Shown here piece after piece: positions 16,610 through 25,645 of a stretch of DNA of 64,000 bases. The DNA comes from Bacteroidota bacterium (GTDB lineage Bacteria; Bacteroidota; Bacteroidia; Cytophagales; Cyclobacteriaceae), in contig JAFDYT010000012.1 of assembly GCA_018266055.1 (NCBI GenBank), positions 177,879-241,878 of the forward strand. The letters run 5' to 3'. Made by a program: the position numbers and the translations under genes. How positions within the stretch are numbered: the first letter of the stretch is position 1; each line of letters opens with the position of its first letter. The notes under the pieces are model-generated. The model was not told where the DNA came from. It saw nothing but the letters and a program-made list of their open reading frames with translations, and did no database searches.

Positions 16610-17149
16610 ATGAGAGTTGAACGAGGAACTAATCAAGTGCTGATACTTCTGCTTGTCGTGGTGATGGCCGCGTGTTCAGGAAGTAAGAAAGAAGAAACTA
16701 TATCTGAGGATGCATCAGATCCTTCTACGGCAAGCGTAGAAACGCCGATACCTTTTGCCCACATTGATTCACTTTTTGTAGTGAACAATAACACGTTTCG
16801 TGTCACGGTTTCTCAGTTTGATGTTTCTGAGCAGCCGGAGTTCAAAACGGACTCTTCGGCACATCCGGTTTATCTCAGTTGGGTTGAGGTGAGAGATGCG
16901 AATCGCCAGCTTTTGCTGAGCGATTCGCTCTATCGCGACAGTTGGGGATACCCGGGGAAAACAGCCTCGATTAAATCGTACCAGCTCTATTTTCCGGTGA
17001 TAAGAGTGGAAGACAATGCGATTGTATTTCGATTTAATCTTTACGATGAAAAAAACGAAGAAGGAGTTTGGGGTGTCATTACCTACGACGTTGTAAAACG
17101 CAAATCCGATTATTCCTGGGTAGAGAATTTTTCGGTCATGAATGAGTGA
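16610..17149 (+). CDS. Lipoprotein of unknown function
   Basis: The 179-residue protein has a signal peptide with lipobox VVMAACS followed by a Ser/Lys/Glu-rich linker. A beta-rich domain (about 45-179) follows, with no recognised family. It starts 13 nt after the TIG-domain gene and precedes the second TIG-domain gene by 58 nt, so the three may form one surface-protein operon. Its partner role is only inferred from position. Confidence 0.7.
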   Translation: MRVERGTNQVLILLLVVVMAACSGSKKEETISEDASDPSTASVETPIPFAHIDSLFVVNNNTFRVTVSQFDVSEQPEFKTDSSAHPVYLSWVEVRDANRQLLLSDSLYRDSWGYPGKTASIKSYQLYFPVIRVEDNAIVFRFNLYDEKNEEGVWGVITYDVVKRKSDYSWVENFSVMNE

Positions 17150-17207
17150 TTGCTATTGCACTACAAGCGCAGAAAAATAATACCCACCCAAATAAAGTTA
17201 ACTCCAC

Positions 17208-18752
17208 ATGCATACACCACGTATTAAAATAGTAGCTGTTTTAAGTTTTGTTACATTGACTTTAGCATTATTAAGATGCACAAAAGACCACCACGCTATA
17301 GGTAACAATATCACTATTAGTTCGATTACTCCAGACAAAGGCTTTCCCGGTACAGAAGTAACGATAACGGGAACAGGATTTTCTTCGCTGGCCGGCACAA
17401 GTGAAGTTTATTTTAATGGCCTAAGTTCTACAATCTCAAACCTTAGCGAAACCTCACTAAAAGCCACGGTGCCAGTGGGCGCAACACCTGGTAAAGTGAC
17501 TGTAAAAATCGGTAATCAGTCGGTACAAAGTGCGGTGTCATTTGAAGTTCTTCAGCCGGCCCAAGTCATATCATCCTTTTCGCCTGGCTATGGTGAAGTT
17601 GGATCGACCGTTACCATTGCGGGCACAGGGTTTTCTACTTCGGCTAATTTGGATGAAGTCTATTTTAATGGAGTGCGGGCTACGGTTACCACGGCCACTG
17701 AAACTTCGCTTACAGTGACTGTCCCTTCTGGCGCTAGTTCTGGCAAATTGACTGTGACCATCGCCGGGTATTCCGTACAAAGTGCAGGGAGTTATGAGTT
17801 ACTTCAACCGAACCAGACAATTACCTCCTTTGCACCTGCAAAAGGATTAACAGGCACTGCCGTTACCATCTCAGGGTCTGGCTTTGAAACCTTTGCGAAA
17901 GAAATAAATAAAGTCTATTTCAATGGAGTCAGTGCGCCGGTTTTGAGTGTCACATCTACATCGCTTGTAGTTAATGTGCCGCAAGGCGCCACGTCCGGTA
18001 AATTAACCGTCACCATTGGTAGCTTAACGGTGGAGAGCACACAGCCTTTTGAAGTGATAGTAGATATCCCTCGCGACGGGTTGGTGGCATTTTATCCCTT
18101 TAGTGGTAATACTAAAGATGCCGGAACCAACATGCTTGATGGCGTAGCGATGAATGGCCCGGCACTGGCGGAAGACCGGTTTCACGTAGCCAATCAGGCC
18201 TATTCATTTGATGGTGTTGACGATTTTATTACCATGGGTAATCCTGTTCCGCTCCAACTTCATGGTAGCTTCACTGTCTCAGGGTGGTTTAACTTGAAGG
18301 ATGTTACGACCGATCATACCATCGTAAGCAAAGCGTTTGATAATCCAGCGAAAGGCTACAATACTACGCAAGGATATATATTGGCTGGTTCCCCGCTGGG
18401 AGCGAATGCGGAGTATAGGTTGTTTCAAACTATTTTTTCATCCGTAGGTACGAGTACTCAAGTAGATCAATTTATAAACTACTATACTTCACCAATTGTA
18501 GCTGATCAATGGTATTTCTTTGCGATGGTAATTGATTCAAAATCATTTAAGATATATTTAAACGGTTCGCTCAGCGGTTCATTCTCTATGCCCTCAGAAA
18601 TTCTCCCGGATGGGACCAATGGAGATTTTATTATCGGATCACACCGCAATGCCTATTGTGCCAAGGGATTTATCGATGACGTGGCCGTGTATAATCGTGC
18701 CCTTTCGGAAGCAGAGATCACACAGCTTTATCAGCAGACTATTACAAAATAG
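17208..18752 (+). CDS. Surface protein with three IPT/TIG domains and a LamG/concanavalin-like domain
   Basis: The 514-residue protein begins with a hydrophobic export signal and a possible lipobox Cys (LALLRC). Three IPT/TIG repeats start near residues 36, 120 and 204. A C-terminal LamG-type jelly roll (about 287-512) is marked by LVAFYPFSGNTKDAG, YSFDGVDDFI, VSGWFNL, IYLNGSLSG and the closing FIDDVAVYNRALSEAEI. This combination suggests glycan binding at the cell surface. It is a paralogue of the gene at 15115, with the TIG part shared and the C-terminal module different. Confidence 0.87.
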   Translation: MHTPRIKIVAVLSFVTLTLALLRCTKDHHAIGNNITISSITPDKGFPGTEVTITGTGFSSLAGTSEVYFNGLSSTISNLSETSLKATVPVGATPGKVTVKIGNQSVQSAVSFEVLQPAQVISSFSPGYGEVGSTVTIAGTGFSTSANLDEVYFNGVRATVTTATETSLTVTVPSGASSGKLTVTIAGYSVQSAGSYELLQPNQTITSFAPAKGLTGTAVTISGSGFETFAKEINKVYFNGVSAPVLSVTSTSLVVNVPQGATSGKLTVTIGSLTVESTQPFEVIVDIPRDGLVAFYPFSGNTKDAGTNMLDGVAMNGPALAEDRFHVANQAYSFDGVDDFITMGNPVPLQLHGSFTVSGWFNLKDVTTDHTIVSKAFDNPAKGYNTTQGYILAGSPLGANAEYRLFQTIFSSVGTSTQVDQFINYYTSPIVADQWYFFAMVIDSKSFKIYLNGSLSGSFSMPSEILPDGTNGDFIIGSHRNAYCAKGFIDDVAVYNRALSEAEITQLYQQTITK

Positions 18753-18919
18753 TTTTATAAGGCCGCTCGAATTGCATTGCTGATAAATGGGTGCGGCATG
18801 AAACGTATCCCGTTCAGTTTGTTTTGAGGGGCCTTCGCCGATACGCCTGCTCCTGGTGGGGAACTCGTAGAATATTCATCAGAAGGATTTTATTCATTAC
18901 ATTTCATCCTGCGTTTGTA

Positions 18920-19402
18920 ATGCATACTTTCAAAGCGACCCTCAAGATCATAGGTGTAAATCCTTTTGTTTCACTTCCCGCGGCGGTGCTTCGCACTATT
19001 ATTAAAGCTGCCGGTAAAGACAGAGGCCCGATCCGCATCAAAGGCACGATCAACGACAAACCGTATCGGCAGACGTTGGTAAAATACAGCGGCGAATGGC
19101 GCCTTTACATCAACACCAGCATGCTGAAGAATTCGCCTAAGCGCATCGGCGAGAAAATTGAAGTAACTGTGGAGTTTGATCCGGATAAGAGAGAAGTAAA
19201 AGCTCCACTGGCTTTTGCAGAAGCACTGAAATCAAATCACAAAGCAAAAGAAGTATTGGCTGGTTTGCCTCCGTCGCGAAGGTTGGAGATTGTTCGCTAC
19301 CTCGCGAATCTTAAATCCGAAGAAGCGTTGGCGCGCAACATCACACGAGCGTTGAATTTTTTAGAAGGAAAGGGGAGATTTGTGGGAAGGGATAAGCCGT
19401 AA
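18920..19402 (+). CDS. DUF1905/YdeI-like (OmpD-associated family) protein
   Basis: The chosen start (ATG 18920, MHTFKATLKIIG) gives 160 residues and matches the normal opening of DUF1905 proteins. A longer in-frame extension from 18791 lacks similarity to the fold. The N-terminal beta domain (about 1-90) contains GTINDKPYRQTLVKY. The C-terminal YdeI-like helical segment includes AFAEALKSNHKAKEVLAGLPPSRR. The biochemical role of the family is unknown. No transmembrane segment is seen. Confidence 0.8.
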   Translation: MHTFKATLKIIGVNPFVSLPAAVLRTIIKAAGKDRGPIRIKGTINDKPYRQTLVKYSGEWRLYINTSMLKNSPKRIGEKIEVTVEFDPDKREVKAPLAFAEALKSNHKAKEVLAGLPPSRRLEIVRYLANLKSEEALARNITRALNFLEGKGRFVGRDKP

Positions 19403-19405
19403 GGC

Positions 19406-19440
19406 TTGTGAACTAAATACAATGCGATGTGTTACTTTTG
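19406..19440 (+). promoter_or_regulatory. Putative promoter of the lipoprotein at 19481
   Basis: A TTG at 19406-19408 and TACTTTTG at 19433-19440 match the Bacteroidota -33 and -7 elements, with a 24-nt spacer, one over the usual range. The start codon follows 40 nt later. Confidence 0.5.
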
Positions 19441-19480
19441 ATAGTCCAAACCTTACGGTCACACATCAACCTCAAAAATT

Positions 19481-19969
19481 ATGCGCAACGTCACTTTTGT
19501 TCTTTTGCTGTTGGCGGCAGCCGGTTGCAAAACTTATTATATGACTCCCGGGAGTTTGAAAGAACAACTGCAGAGTATTGATCCGGCCAAGGCACGCGAA
19601 GTGTATGATGTGCTGCGCTTGCCGGTACCTGTCCCTCCTGTGCCGGGCACAAATACGTCGGCACAAGTAAGTGTGCCGCTTGTCACAGGCACGCACATGT
19701 ACAACGGGCTCACCGAAGTGACCTGTCAGGATAATACCGGCGCGACGTGGAAGGTCTCCATCAATTACTTGTCGCAGGCGAGAATCACTGAAAAAAGCGG
19801 CCGTCACAAAATCGTGTACTTCGATACGATGTTCCTTCGCGATTCACTGTTGTACGCCAGCAAGTCGCACATGATTCACGCGGCCATCAATCCCCCGTTT
19901 AATATCAACAAGGTTACGAAAGTGGAGTTGCAGTTTCGGAATTCAAGAAAGACTAAAGTAGTGCCATGA
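19481..19969 (+). CDS. Lipoprotein of unknown function
   Basis: The 162-residue protein has a short lipoprotein signal (LLAAAGCKTYY, Cys16). It is followed by a helical stretch (LKEQLQSIDPAKAREVYD) and a beta-rich C-terminal half. No family is recognised. It has a good upstream -7 box and stands alone between the DUF1905 gene and the AraC regulator. Only an envelope location can be inferred. Confidence 0.75.
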   Translation: MRNVTFVLLLLAAAGCKTYYMTPGSLKEQLQSIDPAKAREVYDVLRLPVPVPPVPGTNTSAQVSVPLVTGTHMYNGLTEVTCQDNTGATWKVSINYLSQARITEKSGRHKIVYFDTMFLRDSLLYASKSHMIHAAINPPFNINKVTKVELQFRNSRKTKVVP

Positions 19970-20045
19970 GTAGTACTACCCGGTTTCCTTATCTGGTCAG
20001 AAAGACTAGCCAAAATATTTTTTCTAACTTGAACGAGGTGAAAGA

Positions 20046-20900
20046 GTGAAGTCCATCCCGATCCGATCTATTCCCACCTCATCGATTGAGCCTGTTTATT
20101 CGGAAGCGTTCGTCATTCGTGATGTTCGCACGCTGATGAAGGACAAAGACATGGTGCAAGACCTTCATCGTCATGATTTCTTTTTTATCATGGCCTTGCA
20201 AAAGGCAAAAGGCATTCACTCCATCGACTTCACCGACTACCGAATTGGCAATCGTTCGGTAATCTTCATGCGCCCTGGTCAAGTGCATCAGCATACGCTA
20301 AAAGCAGGAAGCACAGGATACCTGGTGGAGTTCAAGGCTGACTTTTATCCTTCTACCAATTTTGCGCAGCAGTTGGTGCGTAGGGCAGGGGCCGCGAGTT
20401 TTTATCAGCCCGCTGCAGCTAGTTTTGCCAGGCTTTTCTCTTGCCTCCATCAGGTGACCGAGGAATATGGCGGACGCCAGGAGAAGTACCTGGACGTGAT
20501 CAAAGCCAACCTCGATATTTTCTTTATTGAACTTATTCGCAACAATCCTAAAACGCCAACCGATCGCAAGGCCGTTTACCAGATGGAGCAACTGGATAAA
20601 TTTAACGCCCTGCTCGAAAAGCACGTAGCCACAGAGAAGCAAGCTTCTTTTTATGCGAATGAGATGAACCTTACCCTGTTTCAGTTGAATACTATTACGC
20701 ACGCTACCGTGGGCAAGACCTGCTCAGCGATGATAACGGATTACATCATGCTGGAAGCGCGCCGGTATTTATTAGCGACGACCAATCAGGTATCACAAAT
20801 TGCTTACCATTTGGGCTACGACGATGTTTCTTATTTCATCCGGTTTTTCAAAAAGCATTCGGGGTATTCACCCGAGGCATTCCGAAACAAGTTCAGATAA
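20046..20900 (+). CDS. AraC-family transcriptional regulator
   Basis: The 284-residue protein has an N-terminal cupin-like sensing domain (about 20-110, with HRHDFFFIMALQKAKGIHSIDF and VIFMRPGQVHQ). The C-terminal double helix-turn-helix (about 185-284) ends with the AraC signature QIAYHLGYDDVSYFIRFFKKHSGYSPEAFR. The start is a GTG at 20046. The cupin layout is typical of regulators sensing small organic ligands. It may control the small membrane protein and methyltransferase downstream, which have their own promoter. Confidence 0.9.
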   Translation: MKSIPIRSIPTSSIEPVYSEAFVIRDVRTLMKDKDMVQDLHRHDFFFIMALQKAKGIHSIDFTDYRIGNRSVIFMRPGQVHQHTLKAGSTGYLVEFKADFYPSTNFAQQLVRRAGAASFYQPAAASFARLFSCLHQVTEEYGGRQEKYLDVIKANLDIFFIELIRNNPKTPTDRKAVYQMEQLDKFNALLEKHVATEKQASFYANEMNLTLFQLNTITHATVGKTCSAMITDYIMLEARRYLLATTNQVSQIAYHLGYDDVSYFIRFFKKHSGYSPEAFRNKFR

Positions 20901-20929
20901 GTCCTGTCGAATTGCTTTTTTGTCCTACC

Positions 20930-20957
20930 CCCAAGAGACGCGGGTCTTTTACTTTTG
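20930..20957 (+). promoter_or_regulatory. Bacteroidota promoter of the 20995 operon
   Basis: TTG (20930-20932, within a T-run) and TACTTTTG (20950-20957) are separated by 17 nt, an ideal -33/-7 pair. The start codon of the membrane protein follows 37 nt downstream. Confidence 0.65.
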
Positions 20958-20994
20958 AGGTATTAAATAAATTTCAAAACTTAAATTTTCAAGT

Positions 20995-21216
20995 ATGAAA
21001 ACAAAAGCAAAATTAATTGCCTCTTTAAAAATCTGGTTGGCGATCTACCCATCCATCACGTTTTTCCTTTACCTGTTTGGCGAAGCCCTGTCTGTGTTGC
21101 CCTTGTATCAGCGCACATTGCTGCTTACCCTTTCGTTGGTTCCGTGGATTGTATTTGTTGGCGTACCCTTTGTGGATTCAGTGATCGGAAGATTCCTTCC
21201 TACCAAACAAAATTAA
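20995..21216 (+). CDS. Small two-helix membrane protein
   Basis: The 73-residue protein has two hydrophobic helices (about 12-30 and 41-60) linked by a short loop and a basic tail. This is reminiscent of small DUF2798-like proteins, but the match is not certain. It has a strong promoter upstream and is followed by the methyltransferase after 14 nt, suggesting an operon regulated by the AraC protein. Confidence 0.65.
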   Translation: MKTKAKLIASLKIWLAIYPSITFFLYLFGEALSVLPLYQRTLLLTLSLVPWIVFVGVPFVDSVIGRFLPTKQN

Positions 21217-21230
21217 AAACCAGCAAAGTC

Positions 21231-21851
21231 ATGAATGAATGGATTAACCGGTGGAATGAGCGCTTTGCGAAAACGGAATATGCCTATGGCAAAGAGCCTA
21301 ATGAATATCTGCGGGAGCAACTAACGAAGTTGCCTGTCGGCAAAATACTTTTTGCTGCGGAAGGCGAAGGCCGTAATGCCGTATTTGCCGCGCAGCAGGG
21401 ATGGCAGGTTTCCGCGTTTGACATCAGTGTAGAAGGCAAAAGGAAAGCCCTTCAGCTTGCGGCCGAACGGGGAGTAACTCTCGACTATCAGGTAGGTGAA
21501 CTGCAGTCGCTCGGCTATGCGCCCAATCAGTTTGATGCCATCGCGCTGATCTATGCGCATTTTCCTGCCGCGATTAAATCGAAGATGCATCGGGAGTTGG
21601 ATCGCTATTTGCGAAAAGACGGTGTAGTGATCTTTGAGGCGTTTAGTAAAAGGCATATTGAATACAATTCAAAAAACGAAAAGGTGGGCGGGCCGAAAGA
21701 CCTTGCTTCCCTTTTTTCAGTAGAAGAATTACAATCTGATTTTGCCAACTATCATACTCTCGTGTTGGAAGAAAAGGAAATTGAATTGAATGAAGGGCTT
21801 TATCACATCGGAACAGGCTCTGTGATCCGCTTTGTGGGTAAGAAGAAGTAG
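21231..21851 (+). CDS. Class I SAM-dependent methyltransferase, TehB-like
   Basis: The ATG at 21231 ([12 protein letters not shown]) gives 206 residues. A longer frame from 21144 overlaps the upstream gene and is not needed. The Rossmann core begins with motif [21 protein letters not shown]. Motif II-like [11 protein letters not shown] and post-motif [12 protein letters not shown] follow. Bacterial relatives include tellurite-resistance TehB-type and thiopurine-type small-molecule methyltransferases. The usual DxGxG of motif I is replaced by AEGEG, common in this subgroup. The substrate is unknown. Confidence 0.85.
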   Translation: MNEWINRWNERFAKTEYAYGKEPNEYLREQLTKLPVGKILFAAEGEGRNAVFAAQQGWQVSAFDISVEGKRKALQLAAERGVTLDYQVGELQSLGYAPNQFDAIALIYAHFPAAIKSKMHRELDRYLRKDGVVIFEAFSKRHIEYNSKNEKVGGPKDLASLFSVEELQSDFANYHTLVLEEKEIELNEGLYHIGTGSVIRFVGKKK

Positions 21852-21913
21852 AAACATGACCGATAGCATGTGCTGACGACCAATTTGGCCTTAAATTTGG
21901 TTACGATCATCAC

Positions 21914-22660
21914 ATGAAACCCATTACCCTCCTCCTCGTCATCTTTTCCTGTCACCTGGCCTCGGGGCAGACCGATGAAATCAAAAAGAAGTCTACTGAA
22001 AATGCAGGTAACCGCGGCAGTGGCCGATCCGAAGGCTCGTCTTCGGGGGGCAGCGGCGGTGGCTGGTTTTTCTTCAACTCGTTTAAGTTGCTGGCGCAGT
22101 GGCAGGCGATAAAACTTGAAAAGGCACAAGAAAACAAAAGACTCATTTCGCTGGAGACTTATTTTCAAGGAGCAGTTCAGCCTTCGAGTTATTATATCGC
22201 GAATCCTCGCATTCGCGGAAACTGGGGTTTGTTTTCTACCGACTTCCGTTTTAATTATCTCGTCGAAGAAAGCAAAGGAAGCGGCTCCGGTGATTTATCT
22301 ACGTTCGACTGGCAGATTCTGCAGCTCAACATTGTGACCACAAAAAATGTGATCGGCAGAGTTGGCTTTGGAAACATGGTGGAAAATTACGGAGCAAAAC
22401 AAACTTTTTTTGAATGGACTACTGGCGTAAATATTCTCTCCAACGACCAAAAGTTCGGTGGTGCATTGGAGTATCGTGTGGCGAAAGATTACAACACCAA
22501 CGCGATTCCCCGAAGGGAAGTTAATTTCTTTGTAGAGAAGCAAATCTTTTCAACGGGCGCCTTGCACGGTGCGCTCACACTCGGTGGCATGTACCAGCGC
22601 TATTATGAATCGGTATCGGTGTGGGGAATGCAGGCCGGGCTTGTGATGCGGATTTATTAA
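21914..22660 (+). CDS. Hypothetical outer-membrane beta-barrel-like protein
   Basis: The 248-residue protein has a signal peptide (about 1-19, ending LASGQ). A Gly/Ser-rich low-complexity linker (about 34-48) follows. Alternating hydrophobic/polar strands with aromatic girdle residues run to the end (YYESVSVWGMQAGLVMRIY). This pattern suggests an outer-membrane barrel of about eight strands. No family is recognised. The DUF1684 gene follows after 14 nt. Confidence 0.65.
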   Translation: MKPITLLLVIFSCHLASGQTDEIKKKSTENAGNRGSGRSEGSSSGGSGGGWFFFNSFKLLAQWQAIKLEKAQENKRLISLETYFQGAVQPSSYYIANPRIRGNWGLFSTDFRFNYLVEESKGSGSGDLSTFDWQILQLNIVTTKNVIGRVGFGNMVENYGAKQTFFEWTTGVNILSNDQKFGGALEYRVAKDYNTNAIPRREVNFFVEKQIFSTGALHGALTLGGMYQRYYESVSVWGMQAGLVMRIY

Positions 22661-22674
22661 GCTATTTTGGGTGC

Positions 22675-23298
22675 ATGAAAAATAAAAGCCAACTGGTTCT
22701 TGCCGTCATTATCCTTTTTTCTGCTCCACGGATATTCGCGCAGGCGGATTCTGTAAAATGGATTCAGGAAGCCCGGGCCTACCAGGAAAACCTCAACGCG
22801 GAGTATAAGGACAAAAGCAAATCACCACTTGATAAAGAAGCACTGGCGACATTTACAGCACACGAATTTTTTCCTATCAACCTTACGTTTCGTGTGGTCG
22901 CTAAACTTAAACTCGCACCCGGCTCACCATTCCTAAAGATGAAGACGACCACCATGCGGCTGGATGAGCAACGGATTTACGGAATGCTGGAATTCACCAT
23001 CGATGGAAAGAAGTTTGAGTTGCCCGTGTATCAATCTTCCAACCTGATGAAGACAACCGAATACAAGGATTATCTTTTTCTGCCGTTCACAGATTTAACC
23101 AACGGCAACGAAACCTACCAGGGTGGCCGCTACATCGACTTGTTGATTCCTAACGGGGATGAGATCGTGATCGATTTCAATAAAGCATACAATCCATATT
23201 GCGCCTACAGCCATCGCTTTTCGTGCCCGATTGTTCCCGCAGCCAATCGTCTTCCGATTGCGGTGAAGGCAGGAATAAAATACACTCCTAAAAAGTAG
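22675..23298 (+). CDS. DUF1684 family secreted protein
   Basis: The ATG at 22675 gives a signal peptide (ending RIFAQ) and 207 residues; an upstream extension overlaps the preceding gene. Family markers are the N-terminal Glu/Lys-rich helix with SPLD, FTAHEFFPINLTFRV, and the C-terminal TYQGGRYIDLL, DFNKAYNPYCAYSHRFSCPI stretch with conserved cysteines. DUF1684 proteins are widespread and of unknown function. The gene converges on the L-2-hydroxyglutarate oxidase, with 2 nt between stop codons. Confidence 0.88.
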   Translation: MKNKSQLVLAVIILFSAPRIFAQADSVKWIQEARAYQENLNAEYKDKSKSPLDKEALATFTAHEFFPINLTFRVVAKLKLAPGSPFLKMKTTTMRLDEQRIYGMLEFTIDGKKFELPVYQSSNLMKTTEYKDYLFLPFTDLTNGNETYQGGRYIDLLIPNGDEIVIDFNKAYNPYCAYSHRFSCPIVPAANRLPIAVKAGIKYTPKK

Positions 23299-23300
23299 CG

Positions 23301-24494
23301 CTAAATCTTTTTCAACGCCAGTGCGGCTACGGTTTCTCCGATGGCAAGCGAGGATGTCGCAGCGGGCGAAGGCGCATTGCACACGTTGATTACTTTTTTC
23401 TCTTCCAGAATCATAAAGTCATCGACCAGACCACCGTCGCGGCTGCACGCCTGCGCACGCACGCCTGCGCCGCCTTCGGTTAAGTCGCTCTCCTGAATTT
23501 CCGGAATCAATTTTTGCAACGCTTTGGTGAATGCGGCTTTGGAGAAGGAGCGGTACATTTCGCCGAACCCGGTGCGCCAATATTTGGCAGCAACTTTCTG
23601 AAAACCTGGCCACGCCAGCGACTCAGTCAGCTCAGCCAGATTGATGTCTGATTTTTTGTATCCTTCGCGGCTGAACGCGAGCACTGCGTTAGGACCAGCT
23701 TCTACACCGCCTTTGGCCATGCGTGTGAAGTGTACACCGAGAAACGGAAAGTTAGGATCGGGCACAGGGTAAATCAGGTTTTTCACCAGATACTCTTTCT
23801 CCTTTTTCAGCTTGTAATATTCTCCCCGAAAGGGAATGATTTTCACATCGACATGAGGCACCGTCAACCGCGCTACTTTATCCGAATACAAACCTGCACA
23901 GTTGATCACCAGTTTGGCTGTGTAGGTTCCCTTGTCGGTGACTACTTCGTGCTGATCGGTTTTGCTCAGTATGCGTACCACGCGTTCGCCAAGGTTGATG
24001 GTCGCTCCGTTTTGCTGCAACACCTCGCCGTATTTCAAGGCCACTTTCGTGTAATCGACAATTCCGGTTTGCGGCACAAATATTCCTTCCAGACCGGTGA
24101 CGTGCGGCTCGTATTCTTTCAGTTCATCTTTGGTGAGGCGTTTAAGATTCTCAAGTCCGTTTTGCTGGCCGCGTACAAACAGGTTTTGCAGCAAAGGCAA
24201 CTCGGCCTGGTCGGTGGCTACCACAATTTTCCCGCAAAGGTCGAACGGAATTCCATGCTCACGACAAAAGTCGATCAGCAGGTGATACCCGCGAATACAG
24301 TTTTGCGCTTTCAGGCTGCCGGGTTTATAATACAGGCCCGAATGAATTACACCGCTGTTGTTGCCAGTTTGGTGTTTGGCTAATACGGTTTCTTTTTCAA
24401 GGAGTAAAAGGCGAAGCGAGGGATTTCCTTTTTGGATCTGCAACGCGGTGGCGAGCCCCACAATGCCCCCACCCACAACGACTACGTCAAACAT
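23301..24494 (-). CDS. lhgO: L-2-hydroxyglutarate oxidase (FAD-dependent)
   Basis: The 397-residue protein opens with a dinucleotide-binding VVVGGGIVGLATAL motif and an acidic strand end (LLLLEKE). It continues with the DAO-fold markers HQTGNNSGVIHSGLYY and GAGVRAQACSRDG near the C-terminus. The enzyme oxidises L-2-hydroxyglutarate to 2-oxoglutarate, feeding electrons to the membrane quinone pool, and repairs a by-product of malate dehydrogenase. Length agrees with E. coli LhgO (YgaF, 422 residues). The amidotransferase gene lies 29 nt upstream on the same strand. Confidence 0.93.
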   Translation of the reverse strand: MFDVVVVGGGIVGLATALQIQKGNPSLRLLLLEKETVLAKHQTGNNSGVIHSGLYYKPGSLKAQNCIRGYHLLIDFCREHGIPFDLCGKIVVATDQAELPLLQNLFVRGQQNGLENLKRLTKDELKEYEPHVTGLEGIFVPQTGIVDYTKVALKYGEVLQQNGATINLGERVVRILSKTDQHEVVTDKGTYTAKLVINCAGLYSDKVARLTVPHVDVKIIPFRGEYYKLKKEKEYLVKNLIYPVPDPNFPFLGVHFTRMAKGGVEAGPNAVLAFSREGYKKSDINLAELTESLAWPGFQKVAAKYWRTGFGEMYRSFSKAAFTKALQKLIPEIQESDLTEGGAGVRAQACSRDGGLVDDFMILEEKKVINVCNAPSPAATSSLAIGETVAALALKKI

Positions 24495-24523
24495 AAAATC
24501 AAGAATTCAGATATATAAAATTA

Positions 24524-25378
24524 CTACGCATGAATCGGGCGGATGCGCACGTTCAGCGTTTGTTCTACAATTACAAAATGATTGGGCGGAATCATCGTCC
24601 AATACGGGTCGTCCGAAAGTTTTTCGGATACCACCAACACCGCCTGATCGTCGTCGTCGGGGGCTTCCATGCGGGTTACGCCATCTTCCACCACATAGCG
24701 GCTTCCTTCCGAGTGATACAAAGTTAGAGGTTCTTCCTTTGGATCTGTGCAGTAGCGCGTGGCCACCAGAAACAAACCGTTGGTGACCACCATATTCAGG
24801 TAGGCCGGCTCGGTGATTCCGTGATCGCGCATCAACTTTTTTATTTCGGTAAATGTGTGTTCGAAGGAGGCTACGATCGTGTCCGGGCTTACAATCTTAT
24901 GGCTTTTGAAAAGCTCGTTGAGCAGAAAGGCAAAAATGTGCTCGGAGTCGGTTTGTCCTTTGATCCAGTTGTATAATTCATCCGACAGCGGCTCGCGGAT
25001 AAGCCTTTTGATCTTGCCAAAATCTTCTATGCCACCGTTGTGGGCCATCAGCATGTTTTTGTATTGAAAAGGATGGCAGTTGCTTTCGCTAACATCACCT
25101 ACGCTGGCGGCCCGCACATGCGCGATCATGCAGTCGGTTTTGATTTTGGGTGCCAGGTTGCGCAGGTTGCGGTTATTCCATGCGGGATTGACCGATACAA
25201 AAGTGATCGGCTCGTAGTTTACCTCCGGCACATACCATCCCACCCCAAATCCGTCGCCATTGAGCGGCTCCTCGATTTCGCGGGCGTGGAAACTCTGGTT
25301 GATCAGCGAGTTTTTGGGCTGATACAGCAGCTTGTCGATGACAATGGGAGTGCCTTTATAGGCCATTAACCTGCACAT
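24524..25378 (-). CDS. Class II glutamine amidotransferase (YafJ/EgtC-like)
   Basis: The 284-residue protein has the catalytic N-terminal cysteine (MCRLMAY, Cys2) expected of Ntn-type glutaminases. Further signatures are NGDGFGVGWY, HVRAAS, NCHPF and MAHNGGIEDF. These form a glutamine-hydrolysing domain; the final acceptor is unknown. EgtC in ergothioneine synthesis is a related family, but no egt genes are nearby. It probably forms an operon with lhgO downstream. Confidence 0.85.
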   Translation of the reverse strand: MCRLMAYKGTPIVIDKLLYQPKNSLINQSFHAREIEEPLNGDGFGVGWYVPEVNYEPITFVSVNPAWNNRNLRNLAPKIKTDCMIAHVRAASVGDVSESNCHPFQYKNMLMAHNGGIEDFGKIKRLIREPLSDELYNWIKGQTDSEHIFAFLLNELFKSHKIVSPDTIVASFEHTFTEIKKLMRDHGITEPAYLNMVVTNGLFLVATRYCTDPKEEPLTLYHSEGSRYVVEDGVTRMEAPDDDDQAVLVVSEKLSDDPYWTMIPPNHFVIVEQTLNVRIRPIHA

Positions 25379-25598
25379 GATTCTAGGTTTTTTTTGAAAA
25401 TATACTAAAACCTGCTGAGAGCGCGCCGCCTACCCGAGGTTTCGGGGCAAGCCTTACTAAAAAGGGAGCCTTATTCTTTGGATTTGATTTAAACATTAGG
25501 CAAGTTGAAGGAGTTTGCGGCTTTTTTGGCAAATTTATTGGAGAAGCCTATTTTCGGTAAATCTTTTTGATGTGGGAAAATGGGCATTTTTTAATATT

Positions 25599-25625
25599 TT
25601 TGGAGATGTGCCCTTACTAAATTTG
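25599..25625 (+). promoter_or_regulatory. Putative promoter of the YfiR-like operon
   Basis: TAAATTTG at 25618-25625 matches the -7 consensus, with a TTTG at 25599-25602. The 15-nt spacer is slightly short. The YfiR-like start lies 20 nt downstream. The rest of 25,379-25,645 is A/T-rich with no gene. Confidence 0.4.
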
Positions 25626-25645
25626 AACTCTTTTTACACTCAAGA

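Noticed and set aside
18791-18919. N-terminal extension of the DUF1905-like gene
   Set aside because: The extra 43 residues are not part of the fold, and the internal ATG at 18920 matches the usual start of the family.
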